64,000 bases of DNA from JBBQLG01 sp964251665 (GTDB lineage: Bacteria; Bacteroidota; Bacteroidia; Cytophagales; Spirosomataceae): contig CAXUKO010000016.1 in NCBI GenBank assembly GCA_964251665.1, forward strand, positions 82,904-146,903, written 5' to 3'. Position 1 is the stretch's first letter. The number at the start of each line of letters is the position of its first letter. Both the position numbers and the translations under genes were made by a program. Below, piece after piece: positions 7,720 to 16,900 of the stretch. The notes under the pieces are model-generated. The model saw only the letters and a list, made by a program, of their open reading frames with translations. It did not search any database and was not told the origin of the DNA.

Positions 7720-9381
7720 ATGAGAAATAGAGCATCCTTAACTCTGCTGACAACCGGCCTGATGGCCGGCATGATGGCCGGCATGATGGCCTGTAAAAAA
7801 TTCATCAATGAACCCGTCTCCTCCACCCAGATTCAGCGCGAGAATGTCCGGACGGTCAGTGACTTGGATATTCTTATGACGGGAGCCTACTCCGGCATTG
7901 CCCGCGAGGTGTCTTTCGGCGGAAACGCCCCACTGATCGGTGAATTCTTCGGAGATTTGCTGGCGATCAACAACATCAATTTTCGCAACAATCCAAATCG
8001 GCTGTCGCGGGCCTACCTGTGGACCCACCGCGAGGAAGACTATGGCGCACAGGCCGAATTTTTGCAGTGGTCAACCTTCGGATTGAATAATGCCAACAAT
8101 GTGCTGGAAGTTCTGCAACTCAATCAGGTGCAGACCCCCGGCGAAACCGATCCACGTAAGGACATCACTAAACAGCGAGGACGGCTTGAAGGTGAAGCCC
8201 GGTTTGTGCGGGCTATGGTAGTCTTTGAACAAACCCGGCTGCTGGGTAACCCCTGGGGAACTGCGCCTGACAACACGCAGCCTGGTCCCATCAGCAATTT
8301 TAAATCGCTTTCGACATTCAGTGATCTGGCCTACCCCCGCCTGAGCGTCAAAGTAGCCTACGACAGTGTGCTGAATGACCTGCACCGGGCCGAACAGTTG
8401 CTGCCTGACAACTTCGACCCGGCCCAGCATCCGCTTGATTTCCGGCCGCGCGGCAACAAATACGCGGCTCTGGCCCTCATGGCTCGGGTGTACTGGCAAC
8501 AGGACAACATGGATAGCGTACTAGCCGTAACGAACCGGTTGCTGGGCTTGGGCTTGGGCAATGGCATCCGCTTTCCGCTGGAGCCGGGGGCTACGCTGCT
8601 GCAAAACGTATATCAGCGCACCGGCATACTGGCAACGACAAATTTAGCCACACGGGGTGAGGTCATTTTTGAGCTGGTGAATGTAGTGAATGGAAACCCC
8701 CGGACTACCACCTCGGCCCCTATCCGAACGAGTTACACCTTGCAGACGAATTACACAACTGCTCAGTTAGCCAACGTAAACACGCTCAACTCGGGGCCAA
8801 ACCTACGGTTGGGACAGCGGTTCAAAGAATTAGCTAATTTCGATCGGACGCGCGATTTGCGCTACCGAAACCTGATCGATACGACGCAAGCCAGCAAAAT
8901 AACGGATGCTTGGAACAGTGCCAGCCGGCTTTGGTTTACCAAAAAATGGGGAGTTATGGGAACCAGTAATCCCGGTCCGGCCCAGGGGGTCAACAGCAAC
9001 ATTCCGCTCTACCGCTCGGCGGAGTTTGTGCTGATGCGGTCCGAAGCCAACGCCCGCAAAGGCAGCATGGCTATGGCCCTAACCGATTTGAACGCTGTTC
9101 GGACACGGGCGGGCCTGCCGGCGCTGAGTGCGGCCCCCACCGATCTGATCGCCGAAATCAGGGCGGAATATCTGCGCGAAACGTTTACCGAGGGTCTTCG
9201 GGTGCATGACCTCAAGCGCCGTAAAGAAGCGATCGATCCCGGCGACCGCAAGCTCTCGCCAAACAGCTTCGACTGCACGGCCAGCGGCTGCAATCCGGTG
9301 CCCTGGAATAGTCGGCTACTGGTATTTTTAATTCCACAAACGTTTCTGGACCACAACCCATTGGCCACCCAAAATGACTAA
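7720..9381 (+). CDS. SusD/RagB-family outer-membrane glycan-binding lipoprotein
   Basis: 553 residues. The signal peptide has the lipobox MMAC followed by KK, so it is lipidated and surface exposed. SusD-like N-terminal TPR region: VSDLDILMTGAYSGIAREVS. C-terminal RagB region: AEFVLMRSEANARKGSMAMA and IRAEYLRETFTEGLRVHDLK. It is the extracellular lid of the adjacent SusC. The signal peptide contains a perfect 12-bp tandem repeat (ATGGCCGGCATG twice, then ATGGCC, from 7762) giving LMAGMMAGMMAC; this could vary in copy number. The final codons overlap the next gene by 8 bases. Confidence 0.95.
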   Translation: MRNRASLTLLTTGLMAGMMAGMMACKKFINEPVSSTQIQRENVRTVSDLDILMTGAYSGIAREVSFGGNAPLIGEFFGDLLAINNINFRNNPNRLSRAYLWTHREEDYGAQAEFLQWSTFGLNNANNVLEVLQLNQVQTPGETDPRKDITKQRGRLEGEARFVRAMVVFEQTRLLGNPWGTAPDNTQPGPISNFKSLSTFSDLAYPRLSVKVAYDSVLNDLHRAEQLLPDNFDPAQHPLDFRPRGNKYAALALMARVYWQQDNMDSVLAVTNRLLGLGLGNGIRFPLEPGATLLQNVYQRTGILATTNLATRGEVIFELVNVVNGNPRTTTSAPIRTSYTLQTNYTTAQLANVNTLNSGPNLRLGQRFKELANFDRTRDLRYRNLIDTTQASKITDAWNSASRLWFTKKWGVMGTSNPGPAQGVNSNIPLYRSAEFVLMRSEANARKGSMAMALTDLNAVRTRAGLPALSAAPTDLIAEIRAEYLRETFTEGLRVHDLKRRKEAIDPGDRKLSPNSFDCTASGCNPVPWNSRLLVFLIPQTFLDHNPLATQND

Positions 9382-10054
9382 CACCATGACACGCCTTTTT
9401 TTGTTTCTTTTATCCGGGGTGTTGCTGGCCGGTTGCCAAGACGACAGCCTGCCAACGGTTTCGACCAACGACGCGCTCAAAGGACAACTGCGCGGCACCT
9501 GGCTTCCGGTTGAACTGGCCCTAAACTATCAGATAGGCGCTACGCCCACCCAGCACGATACCACCGTCCGACTCACTCCCACGACGCCATCGCTGCTGGT
9601 GGCTAACCGCCCAAATCCGATCACCGCTTTTTTGGATACACTGACGTTTGGTAACACAGCCACGGCGGGCTTGGATACATTTTTCGTTGCCAACCGGGGT
9701 GTTCGGCAACGGGGTTATTTTGTGTTAGCCACTGCGTCGGAGGGCGGGTCATTGCTGCGCACGGCCGTCCCTACTTACACGAAAGGGCAATTCGTCCGCT
9801 ATAACTTTGATATTGTCTCGCACGGAACCATCACGTTAGGGGCCAATAACACAGGTACCTACGCCCCGGCGACGTACACTAACTACGCCTACACCATCAA
9901 AGAAATATCCAGTTCAAAACTGGTGCTGTCATTCACATCGGTGAATAGTGTAGGGAACCTGCCCCTGGTACCCGTCAAAGCAGCTAATCAGAATGCAGTC
10001 AGTACCTGGGCGGGACGGTCGGTACTGTTCACGGCAACGTTTGCGAAGAAATGA
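9374..10054 (+). CDS. Lipoprotein of the SusCD operon, unknown function
   Basis: 226 residues with a signal peptide ending LLAGC, followed by QDD. The body is beta-rich with repeated Thr/Asn-rich strands (GTITLGANNTGTYAPATYTN) and ends in SVLFTATFAKK, a layout like the lipocalin-type DUF4843/DUF5004 proteins that often ride with SusCD pairs. The family assignment is inference. It overlaps the SusD stop by 8 bases and so is translationally coupled. A role as an accessory surface glycan-binding protein is likely but unproven. A second ATG at 9386 would also keep the signal peptide. Confidence 0.8.
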   Translation: MTNTMTRLFLFLLSGVLLAGCQDDSLPTVSTNDALKGQLRGTWLPVELALNYQIGATPTQHDTTVRLTPTTPSLLVANRPNPITAFLDTLTFGNTATAGLDTFFVANRGVRQRGYFVLATASEGGSLLRTAVPTYTKGQFVRYNFDIVSHGTITLGANNTGTYAPATYTNYAYTIKEISSSKLVLSFTSVNSVGNLPLVPVKAANQNAVSTWAGRSVLFTATFAKK

Positions 10055-10139
10055 CGGTCCCAACGCTTTGCTTATGGGGCAGTGTATCGCTGTTTCGTCA
10101 GGGCTATCAACATAGACTCTCACTAAGTTATATCAACGC

Positions 10140-11270
10140 ATGGAATCGTTTCCGCTGAATCGCCGGTCGTTTTTGCAACAGGCCAGTACACTCACGGTTT
10201 ATTCAGCCCTTAACCCGCCGTTGACTGGGGCATCCCGGGATGCCCCTAAAACGACTCTGGCCGACCTGCCCCAGCCAATGGCCGCCCAGAAGCGGTGGAT
10301 GGAGTTAAAATTCGGCATGTTCGTCCATTTTGGCATCAATACGTATTACGACACCGAATGGAGTGATGGCACACTCGACCCCGTTCGCTTCAATCCTACC
10401 GAACTGGATACCGATCAGTGGTGCCGCGCAGCCAAAGCGGCCGGTATGAATTACATCGTGCTGATTACCAAGCATCACGATGGGTTCTGCCTGTGGCCCA
10501 CCCGGCAGACGGCCTATTCGGTACTGGCCACGCCGTTTAAACGCGATGTGCTAGGACAGGCCGTGGAGTCGTCACGCAGATACGGTCTTAAAGTAGGTTT
10601 TTATTATTCACTCTGGGACCGGCACGAGCACTCGCACGACACCGACGAATGGGCCTACGTCGAGTTTATGAAACGCCAGTTTCACGAACTACTGACCGGC
10701 TACGGCGACATCGTGGAGTTGTGGTTCGATGGTTTCTGGAAGAAACAGCAATCGGGCTGGACCAGTAAAGCCGCCATCAACGGAGAGGTGATCGCTGCTG
10801 ACGGCCGAGCCAACCGGAATGAAGCTTTTATTCAGGCGTGGCGCAATGAGGGGGCCTACCGCTGGCAGATGGATCACCTCTACCAATACATCAAGTCGAT
10901 TCAGCCCAATTGTTTGGTGATGAACAACTCAACGACGGCCTACCCTGGAGTGCCCCTGCATCCAGTCGATATTCGTAGCGGGGAAAAATACACAGCCGCT
11001 GTTGCGGACCAAAAGATCTGGCCGTGGCGGGGTCGCGACACGTTTCTGCCCATGCAGATTGAAACCACCCTGTCCACTAAAAGCTCCAGTCAGTTTCCAT
11101 CGGGTAACTGGTTCTGGCACGAGTGGGATCATTCGGTGGCCTCAACCGGGCAGGTGAAGGAGTGGCTTCGGGTGGCCGGTCAAATGCAGGCCAACCTGCT
11201 GGTAAATGTGGGACCGATGGCAACGGGTAAATTACGGCCCGAGGACGAGCAGGTGCTGCTTTCACTTTAG
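10140..11270 (+). CDS. Alpha-L-fucosidase, GH29 family
   Basis: 376 residues. It removes terminal alpha-L-fucose by a retaining mechanism. The GH29 barrel is clear: LKFGMFVHFGINTYY, YIVLITKHHDGFCLWPT, GLKVGFYYSLWDRHE, and the nucleophile motif VELWFDGFW with Asp197. The N-terminus (NRRSFLQQAS) is Tat-like, suggesting export. The end VNVGPMATGKLRPEDEQVLL is conserved, but the stop follows at once. Family members usually carry 30 or more further residues and often a C-terminal beta-sandwich, so this one looks slightly clipped. It lies 85 bases after the SusCD operon and probably acts on glycans it imports. Confidence 0.92.
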   Translation: MESFPLNRRSFLQQASTLTVYSALNPPLTGASRDAPKTTLADLPQPMAAQKRWMELKFGMFVHFGINTYYDTEWSDGTLDPVRFNPTELDTDQWCRAAKAAGMNYIVLITKHHDGFCLWPTRQTAYSVLATPFKRDVLGQAVESSRRYGLKVGFYYSLWDRHEHSHDTDEWAYVEFMKRQFHELLTGYGDIVELWFDGFWKKQQSGWTSKAAINGEVIAADGRANRNEAFIQAWRNEGAYRWQMDHLYQYIKSIQPNCLVMNNSTTAYPGVPLHPVDIRSGEKYTAAVADQKIWPWRGRDTFLPMQIETTLSTKSSSQFPSGNWFWHEWDHSVASTGQVKEWLRVAGQMQANLLVNVGPMATGKLRPEDEQVLLSL

Positions 11271-11504
11271 TCAATAGTGGGCATGGTATACGATTACCTT
11301 GCAGGCTAACCGGCGGGGGCGTTTAATTCAAAAACCGCTATAACTGCTCCGACCGCCCGGTCGAGCAGAAGCGTCTCAACGAACTGGCGTTTCGGGAGAT
11401 ACTTTACTTTATAGTTTTACTGACAAAAAGGATAAATAAGTAATTCTTTAATTTAAACTAATCACGTTCAAAATCCAGAAAACAATCCGGTCAAACGTTT
11501 AAGA

Positions 11505-13607
11505 TCAAGGCGTATAAATCGCTTCTATATGCCGCTTGATGTCAGTTAATGTAAACCAGGCTGGTTTAAATTTTTGCGAGCTGTATAAGGTTGCTTGATC
11601 AACGTAATGAGCCGAAGTAGGATGACGGCTTTGTCCAAAGGCCAGCACCGAATGACTGTGCAGGGGTTGACTAAATTCGACTACACTCACAAACGAGTGA
11701 CCATGTACCCCGTAAATTTTTGTTGACTGCTGGGGGCTTTCGACGTTAAAGGTGAAGATTGCCCCCGCCCGACTGGGTAGCCCGGCGCTAGGCAGACTGG
11801 TCCGGCTATCGCTGTAAGGCATGCTGGAAGGAATTTGGGGCCGTTGGAGTCGGGTAAATTCGCCATAAGGCACCTTCCAGGTCCCGTAGTTGGTGGTTAA
11901 TAAACGGACAACTTGATCCAGTTTTTTAAGCTGGGGATAGGCCCCTTTTTGGTCGGGTATCAACAGCAAACCGACGTACAACGAAGCCGCCACGGAATGA
12001 ATAGTAGACTTTCTATTCCAGGCCTTCAAGGTGTCGATGGGTTCTTGATAAAGTACCGCTTCGTTTTTAGGCTGGCTGGCCCAGCTTTTCCAATCGGTTA
12101 GCAGTCCGGAGATAGCCGTATCGGCCTGCTCGGCGTACGTATCGAAAGCCGCTTCCCGCAGTTGACGGTACGTAAACTGGCGTTTGCTGGTTAGGATCTG
12201 CCGGGATCGCCGGGCAATGGGCGTGTCGCGTTCGTGTTGACACATATACACGGGGAAATCAGCGGGGTTTAGTCGGTTGTGCTGCGTGGAGAAAAACGGG
12301 GACGAATTCGAGTTTTGTAGGTAACCATCGGCGGGATCAAGTAGCTGAGGAAGCTCATTAAGCGGGTGATAACCTTGCCACTCGGTGGCCGCTATCGAGC
12401 CATCGACCGGTCTATCCCACTCGTAGCGGGGACTTCGCCGGGGAATGGCTCCGCCATAGACGTAAAAAATGTGCCCATCGGCTCCCGCATACAGGATATT
12501 GTTGTAGAGCAGGTTACAGGGGGAAATCGCTTTTTTGAACTCGGCTAGATTGGTGGCTCTGGCCATCGCATAAAGCTGATCGAGAACGCCTCCCCGCTCA
12601 AGTTTGGCAATTTTTAGGGCAATTCGTTTCCCATCTTTGGCCGTCCAGACGGGTCCATGCCTCGTTTTATAAAACGAAACGATCTGCCTGACCAGACCCG
12701 CACCTTCCTTGACCCATATCGTGTCTTGCCAGGCCTGGGCTTGCCGGTAGTGATTACCGTATTGATAGCGCAGGGTATCAACCGCATCGAAGCGTTCGCT
12801 ATATAAATCGGACACATCGGGTTTATTGGCGGTCAGGGCAAAGCCCATCGATTGGTTATGACCCGATAGGGGGAGCAAACCAATACCGTAAGCGACTTGC
12901 CCGGATATATCTAACCCCTGTTCACTGTGTAGATGGAGTTCGTAAGGCGCATCCAGGGGAATGTGCGGATTAATAAAGAGCATGGCATGCCCACTGGCAC
13001 TTTTAGCCGGACTGATGGCCCACATGGTTGAGGAGAGATACCCCGTGAAGCGATGCAGGGCGGGAAGCTGCAAATAATCAGTTGTAAATTCATCCAGGCT
13101 CGACAGATGAAAGAGTCGATAACCGGCCAGGGCGTACCAGGGCTCAAAGTGAGTCAGGAGCTGGGGTTTTACCTGGGGATGCCTGGCCAAATAATAATTC
13201 ATGGCACTGGCAAAGGCGTCACAGAGTGCTTTGATCGCGGGGGATGCTGCCCGGTACTCCTGTTTCGAGTAGGTTTCAATTTCTAATTGCTTGATGAGCC
13301 GATCCCAGGGTAACCAGGCGGGGCCCTGCACGTGGGCGGCTCGGCCCAGCACCTTAATATAGGCTTGCTCCATATAGCCAAACTCATCTTCCGCTCGGGC
13401 GTAGGTGGCCCCAAACACCGCGCTAGCGTCGCTACGACCGTACACATGTGGCACGCCGTAGGTATCCCGGTAGATGGTTACCTGACTGGCCAGGGGATGA
13501 GCAACTAAAGCCAGATTCGTTGGCGAGTAAGTTTGTTGCGTGCTGGCAGCGGTTATCATAAAGGGGATACCGATCCCCAAAAACAGTTTACTGGTGAACT
13601 TGACCAT
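11505..13607 (-). CDS. Penicillin acylase-family N-terminal-nucleophile hydrolase
   Basis: 700 residues with a signal peptide (about 1-23). The S45 family makes a precursor that cleaves itself into alpha and beta chains and hydrolyses amide bonds of penicillins, acyl-homoserine lactones or similar. Conserved parts: VTIYRDTYGVPHVYG and YARAEDEFGYMEQ in the alpha chain, and a Ser-x-x-Trp start of the beta chain, SSTMWAISP, with Ser193 the likely nucleophile. Downstream signatures include HNQSMGFALTANKPDVSDLY, KTRHGPVWTAKDG and NSNSSPFF. Length matches the aculeacin/AHL-acylase branch. The substrate cannot be read. It is followed on the same strand by no close gene, and an AraC gene lies 32 bases upstream. 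Confidence 0.9.
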   Translation of the reverse strand: MVKFTSKLFLGIGIPFMITAASTQQTYSPTNLALVAHPLASQVTIYRDTYGVPHVYGRSDASAVFGATYARAEDEFGYMEQAYIKVLGRAAHVQGPAWLPWDRLIKQLEIETYSKQEYRAASPAIKALCDAFASAMNYYLARHPQVKPQLLTHFEPWYALAGYRLFHLSSLDEFTTDYLQLPALHRFTGYLSSTMWAISPAKSASGHAMLFINPHIPLDAPYELHLHSEQGLDISGQVAYGIGLLPLSGHNQSMGFALTANKPDVSDLYSERFDAVDTLRYQYGNHYRQAQAWQDTIWVKEGAGLVRQIVSFYKTRHGPVWTAKDGKRIALKIAKLERGGVLDQLYAMARATNLAEFKKAISPCNLLYNNILYAGADGHIFYVYGGAIPRRSPRYEWDRPVDGSIAATEWQGYHPLNELPQLLDPADGYLQNSNSSPFFSTQHNRLNPADFPVYMCQHERDTPIARRSRQILTSKRQFTYRQLREAAFDTYAEQADTAISGLLTDWKSWASQPKNEAVLYQEPIDTLKAWNRKSTIHSVAASLYVGLLLIPDQKGAYPQLKKLDQVVRLLTTNYGTWKVPYGEFTRLQRPQIPSSMPYSDSRTSLPSAGLPSRAGAIFTFNVESPQQSTKIYGVHGHSFVSVVEFSQPLHSHSVLAFGQSRHPTSAHYVDQATLYSSQKFKPAWFTLTDIKRHIEAIYTP

Positions 13608-13639
13608 TGGACGGACGAATCAGGCATAAAGCCGCTAAA

Positions 13640-14830
13640 CTAGGTATCGTCCGGGGGTGAGTCGTCCGATCGCGTCGATTCGGACGTATTTGCGGCTCCG
13701 TTAGTGTTTTGGTGGTAGCCCGCCACGTACTGCTTAGGCGTCAGGCCGGTGTGTTTCTTGAAGAGATGATTGAAGGTGGCTTTCGAGTTGAAACCCGATT
13801 CGAATGCTACGCCCAAAAACGTGAGGTGCTGATAGTGAGCGTTTACCAACTTTTCTTTTACGGCCTCCACCCGGTAGGCGTTGACGAACTCATAAAAGCT
13901 TTTTCCCAACCCTTCATTGAGTACTTTCGAGACCAGCCGTGGATTGAGCTGAACGTGCCCGGCCAGTTGAGTTAAACTTAACTGAGCGTCCAAATACAGT
14001 TGATCCGTTTCCATCGCCTTGCGTAATTGGTCTAGTTGCGCCCGGTGGTCTTCGTTAGGCAGGGCTTTGTTATTGGCTATACCAGCTAATGTCAACTCCT
14101 GCTGGCTGGCTGAGTAAGGGTAGGTATAGCCAACAAAGCCGATCCAGCAGGAGGTGACGGATAAAAGAACCAGTAACGGGTAATAGGCGTTGATGGGCAG
14201 CAACTCACCAAATTGACCCACATCCACCATTCGTAATCCGAGCCAGGCCAGCCAGAACACGGCATAAAAGCGGACGGGCTGTTGCAGCCAATGCAGCAAT
14301 TGTTGCTGCGCGGGTGAAGGGGGAGCCAGCAGCCCCTTTTTGTGTCTGGACAAATACTGGATGGTTAAATAGAGATAGGTTAACAGGGAGGTAATCGCCC
14401 CCGCCTGTTCCACTAACCACAGCAAATGAGGGATATCTGCTGGCCACCGGATGAGATGATGTTTCACCTGCCGATAGGCCGGAGTCAGGTAGTACCCAAA
14501 CTCAAGCGCTACGGGCAAATAGTGCCAGTAATACCGGCGGATGAACTGGCTTGGCGAATTCGTACTACTTTTGACAAATAGGTATAAGGAAGGCCCTAAG
14601 CCAAAGAGCAATTCAATGTCAAACAGCGCACTATTGGCATATGGCTTGAAAAATCCGGTATCCTGCATGATGACCCGAATGACCGGTAGCGTATAAAATA
14701 ACAGCGTCAGGCCCAGGAATTGATTGGCCTGTTTTTGGGGCTTGGTGGAGGTCAGCAGCAGAGCGGCTAGAATCAGTCCGTCAACGACGGCCAAACCAAT
14801 GAAGAATGTGTATAAATCAAGACTAACCAA
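13640..14830 (-). CDS. AraC-family regulator with membrane N-terminus
   Basis: 396 residues. The N-terminal half has about seven hydrophobic helices (for example FFIGLAVVDGLILAALLLTS and LLVLLSVTSCWIGFVGYTYP), a layout common in Bacteroidota AraC proteins. The C-terminal double helix-turn-helix spans about 275-375: LSLTQLAGHVQLNPRLVSKV and FLGVAFESGFNSKATFNHLF, then FKKHTGLTPKQY. It ends in a Ser/Asp-rich tail. It sits 32 bases upstream of, and on the same strand as, the penicillin acylase gene, which is the likely target or operon partner. The signal it senses is unknown. Confidence 0.9.
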   Translation of the reverse strand: MVSLDLYTFFIGLAVVDGLILAALLLTSTKPQKQANQFLGLTLLFYTLPVIRVIMQDTGFFKPYANSALFDIELLFGLGPSLYLFVKSSTNSPSQFIRRYYWHYLPVALEFGYYLTPAYRQVKHHLIRWPADIPHLLWLVEQAGAITSLLTYLYLTIQYLSRHKKGLLAPPSPAQQQLLHWLQQPVRFYAVFWLAWLGLRMVDVGQFGELLPINAYYPLLVLLSVTSCWIGFVGYTYPYSASQQELTLAGIANNKALPNEDHRAQLDQLRKAMETDQLYLDAQLSLTQLAGHVQLNPRLVSKVLNEGLGKSFYEFVNAYRVEAVKEKLVNAHYQHLTFLGVAFESGFNSKATFNHLFKKHTGLTPKQYVAGYHQNTNGAANTSESTRSDDSPPDDT

Positions 14831-15049
14831 CGTGCATCAATATAAAACAAATGAACTGACCGATGGATTACCGCTTACGCCCAGCTTATACCAATTGTGG
14901 TCTATCTCAACGAACAGGTAGGTATTCATCCGCCTAAAAATAGCTATTCTATCGCTAGGGTGTCTTCGATACCGCTTTATCCTTTCATTGGCTTGGCGCT
15001 AAAGTCTTCCATGAATTCGGATTGGCCAATCATAGTCCCTTCAATTCTA

Positions 15050-15613
15050 ATGAAATTAGTCATCCTTTTTGGGCCACCCGCCGTGGGTAAAATGACGGTT
15101 GGCCAGGCACTAGAAAAAATAACCACCTTGCGGTTATTTCACAATCATATGTCTTTAGAACTGGTCCATCGGTTTTTTGACTTTGGCACCCCCGCCTTCG
15201 AGCGGCTTGATCGGCGAATTCGCTTTGCGTTCTTTGAGGAAATAGCCGCCAGTGATCTGGATGGCTTGATTTTTACCTATGTCTGGGATTTTAACGAACC
15301 AGCGGATACAGCCTACATAGACGCGGTTGCTGACGTATTTCGTCAACGAGGAGCCGCCGTGAGCTATGTCGAACTAAAAGCCGATCTATCCGAACGGTTA
15401 AAGCGAAATCGAGATGCGCATCGGTTAGCCTGTAAGCCCTCAAAACGAGATGTTGACTCGTCTGAATCATCCTTACTCTACTTTGAGACGAATTATCGGA
15501 TGAGTACGCGGGAAGGTGAGTTAGGCCAAAAGCGATTATTAACGATTGACATCACCTCCCAAGAGCCACTGGCAACAGCTCAACGAATCAACGAATGGCT
15601 TAATCAATCATAA
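15050..15613 (+). CDS. P-loop kinase-like protein
   Basis: 187 residues from the ATG at 15050; the frame is open further upstream but without family sequence, and MKLVILFGPPAVGKMT places the Walker A motif (GPPAVGKMT) at residues 8-16, as expected. Central LDGLIFTYVWDF is a Walker B-like strand. RLKRNRDAHRLACKPSKRD resembles the lid region of shikimate/gluconate-kinase-like proteins. Likely a cytosolic nucleotide-dependent kinase of unknown substrate. It stands alone, transcribed away from the AraC gene. Confidence 0.75.
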   Translation: MKLVILFGPPAVGKMTVGQALEKITTLRLFHNHMSLELVHRFFDFGTPAFERLDRRIRFAFFEEIAASDLDGLIFTYVWDFNEPADTAYIDAVADVFRQRGAAVSYVELKADLSERLKRNRDAHRLACKPSKRDVDSSESSLLYFETNYRMSTREGELGQKRLLTIDITSQEPLATAQRINEWLNQS

Positions 15614-15932
15614 AAGATCGAGTCTGTGCTGGCCATTTTTGTTTAGCAACCCCTATTTATATATTCTCGCCAAACGCTCCCAGCGTGTAACCCATGGGCA
15701 TCTACAATTAGCTGCGGTCCGTCGCTACGGTACGTTATCGGAAAAGTCGTATAGCTACAGCTAAGTTTCAACTATTTTTCATGGCGGCCTGTACCGTACT
15801 TTTTTGTAGATACACCTCATCATGTAAAGATTGTTGTTGATGAAAAAAGGCTCCGAAAACGTCAATCACCTACCATGTGCTGCTTTAGACTGACGGTATC
15901 AAAGCCAGCCTAAAGTAGCACATGGTGATGGG
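15614..15932. other. Intergenic stretch between convergent genes
   Basis: No coding frame is convincing here. The only structure is the hairpin at 15872-15926. Confidence 0.5.
15872..15926 (-). terminator. Hairpin after the SDR gene
   Basis: Two 17-base arms, ACCATGTGCTGCTTTAG and CTAAAGTAGCACATGGT, pair with one mismatch around a 21-base loop, 6 bases beyond the SDR stop. No T-run follows, so it may be a transcript-end stabiliser or a remnant inverted repeat rather than an intrinsic terminator. Confidence 0.5.
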
Positions 15933-16805
15933 TTAGGCGTTGACTGGCTCGGCAGCGGTAAAGCGCGATAGCTCTTTCCAAAGGGACATGTCAGCCTTCA
16001 AGCCCTTAAGCTTCTGGTCAGCTAATCCGTAAGCATCTTCCCCCAATAGTAAATGCAGGGGAGGATTGGGCACAGCGGCAATCCTAATCAGGGCCGTGGC
16101 GAGTTTTTGCGGGTCGCCCGGCTGAGTGTTTTCGCGTTGCAGTTGGTCATGGTAGGCTTCCGAATCCCGTACTATGGTGTACTCGGGCAGCTTGTCTTCA
16201 GCCAGTTTGATCGAGCCTGACTTCAGGAAGTTGGTGCGGAAATAACCCGGTGCCACCACCGTTACCTTAATTCCAAACGGGGCCACCTCAGCAGCCAGCG
16301 CTTCAGACAGGCCTTCCACGGCAAATTTGGTGGCGCAGTAAATGCCCCAGCCGGGAAAGCCACCTATAATACCGGCAATCGAGGAGAAGTTGAGGATGCG
16401 CCCTGATTGCTGTTTGCGTAGCTGAGGCATCACCTGTCGGATCACGTTTAGCGTACCGAATACGTTGACATCAAAATTAGCCCGCGATTCCTCATCGGTC
16501 AGTTCTTCCAGACTGCCCAACTGCCCGTAACCTGCGTTATTGACCACCACATCAATTCGTCCGAACTGCCCAATGGTCGCCTGAATAGCCTCACCAACGC
16601 TGGTTTCAGTCGTTAGATCGACTGCCAGCGGTAAAAAGTCGTTTAATTCGGTATCAACGGCTTGACGTAATTCAGCCACATTGCGGGACGTTGCCGCCAC
16701 CTGATGGCCTTGTTGTAGCAGTTGTTTTACTAATTCAAGACCAAAGCCCTTAGAGGCTCCGGTAATAAACCACACACTGGTTTGCCCTTGCGATTGATTG
16801 GTCAT
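15933..16805 (-). CDS. Short-chain dehydrogenase/reductase
   Basis: 290 residues with a Rossmann fold. The cofactor motif is TGASKGFG near the N-terminus, NNAGYG marks the fourth strand, and the catalytic Tyr and Lys lie in YCATK preceded by the catalytic Ser in NFSSIAG. The classical SDR of this form reduces or oxidises a small alcohol or carbonyl with NADP(H), probably in the cytosol. The substrate is unknown. An AraC gene lies just upstream on the same strand (95 bases), a pairing that recurs at 30700-32467 in this window. Confidence 0.92.
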   Translation of the reverse strand: MTNQSQGQTSVWFITGASKGFGLELVKQLLQQGHQVAATSRNVAELRQAVDTELNDFLPLAVDLTTETSVGEAIQATIGQFGRIDVVVNNAGYGQLGSLEELTDEESRANFDVNVFGTLNVIRQVMPQLRKQQSGRILNFSSIAGIIGGFPGWGIYCATKFAVEGLSEALAAEVAPFGIKVTVVAPGYFRTNFLKSGSIKLAEDKLPEYTIVRDSEAYHDQLQRENTQPGDPQKLATALIRIAAVPNPPLHLLLGEDAYGLADQKLKGLKADMSLWKELSRFTAAEPVNA

Positions 16806-16900
16806 GCTCGTGCCTGTTTAACGGTGTTTATTGAACACTACAAAGTTGCGCTATCAAACAGGGCATGAGCTTTCCAGATCCAAACCAATACTTACCAAAT

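Noticed and set aside
7762..7791. 12-bp tandem repeat in the SusD signal peptide as a phase-variation switch
   Set aside because: The unit is a multiple of three and stays within a hydrophobic leader, so copy change would hardly alter function.
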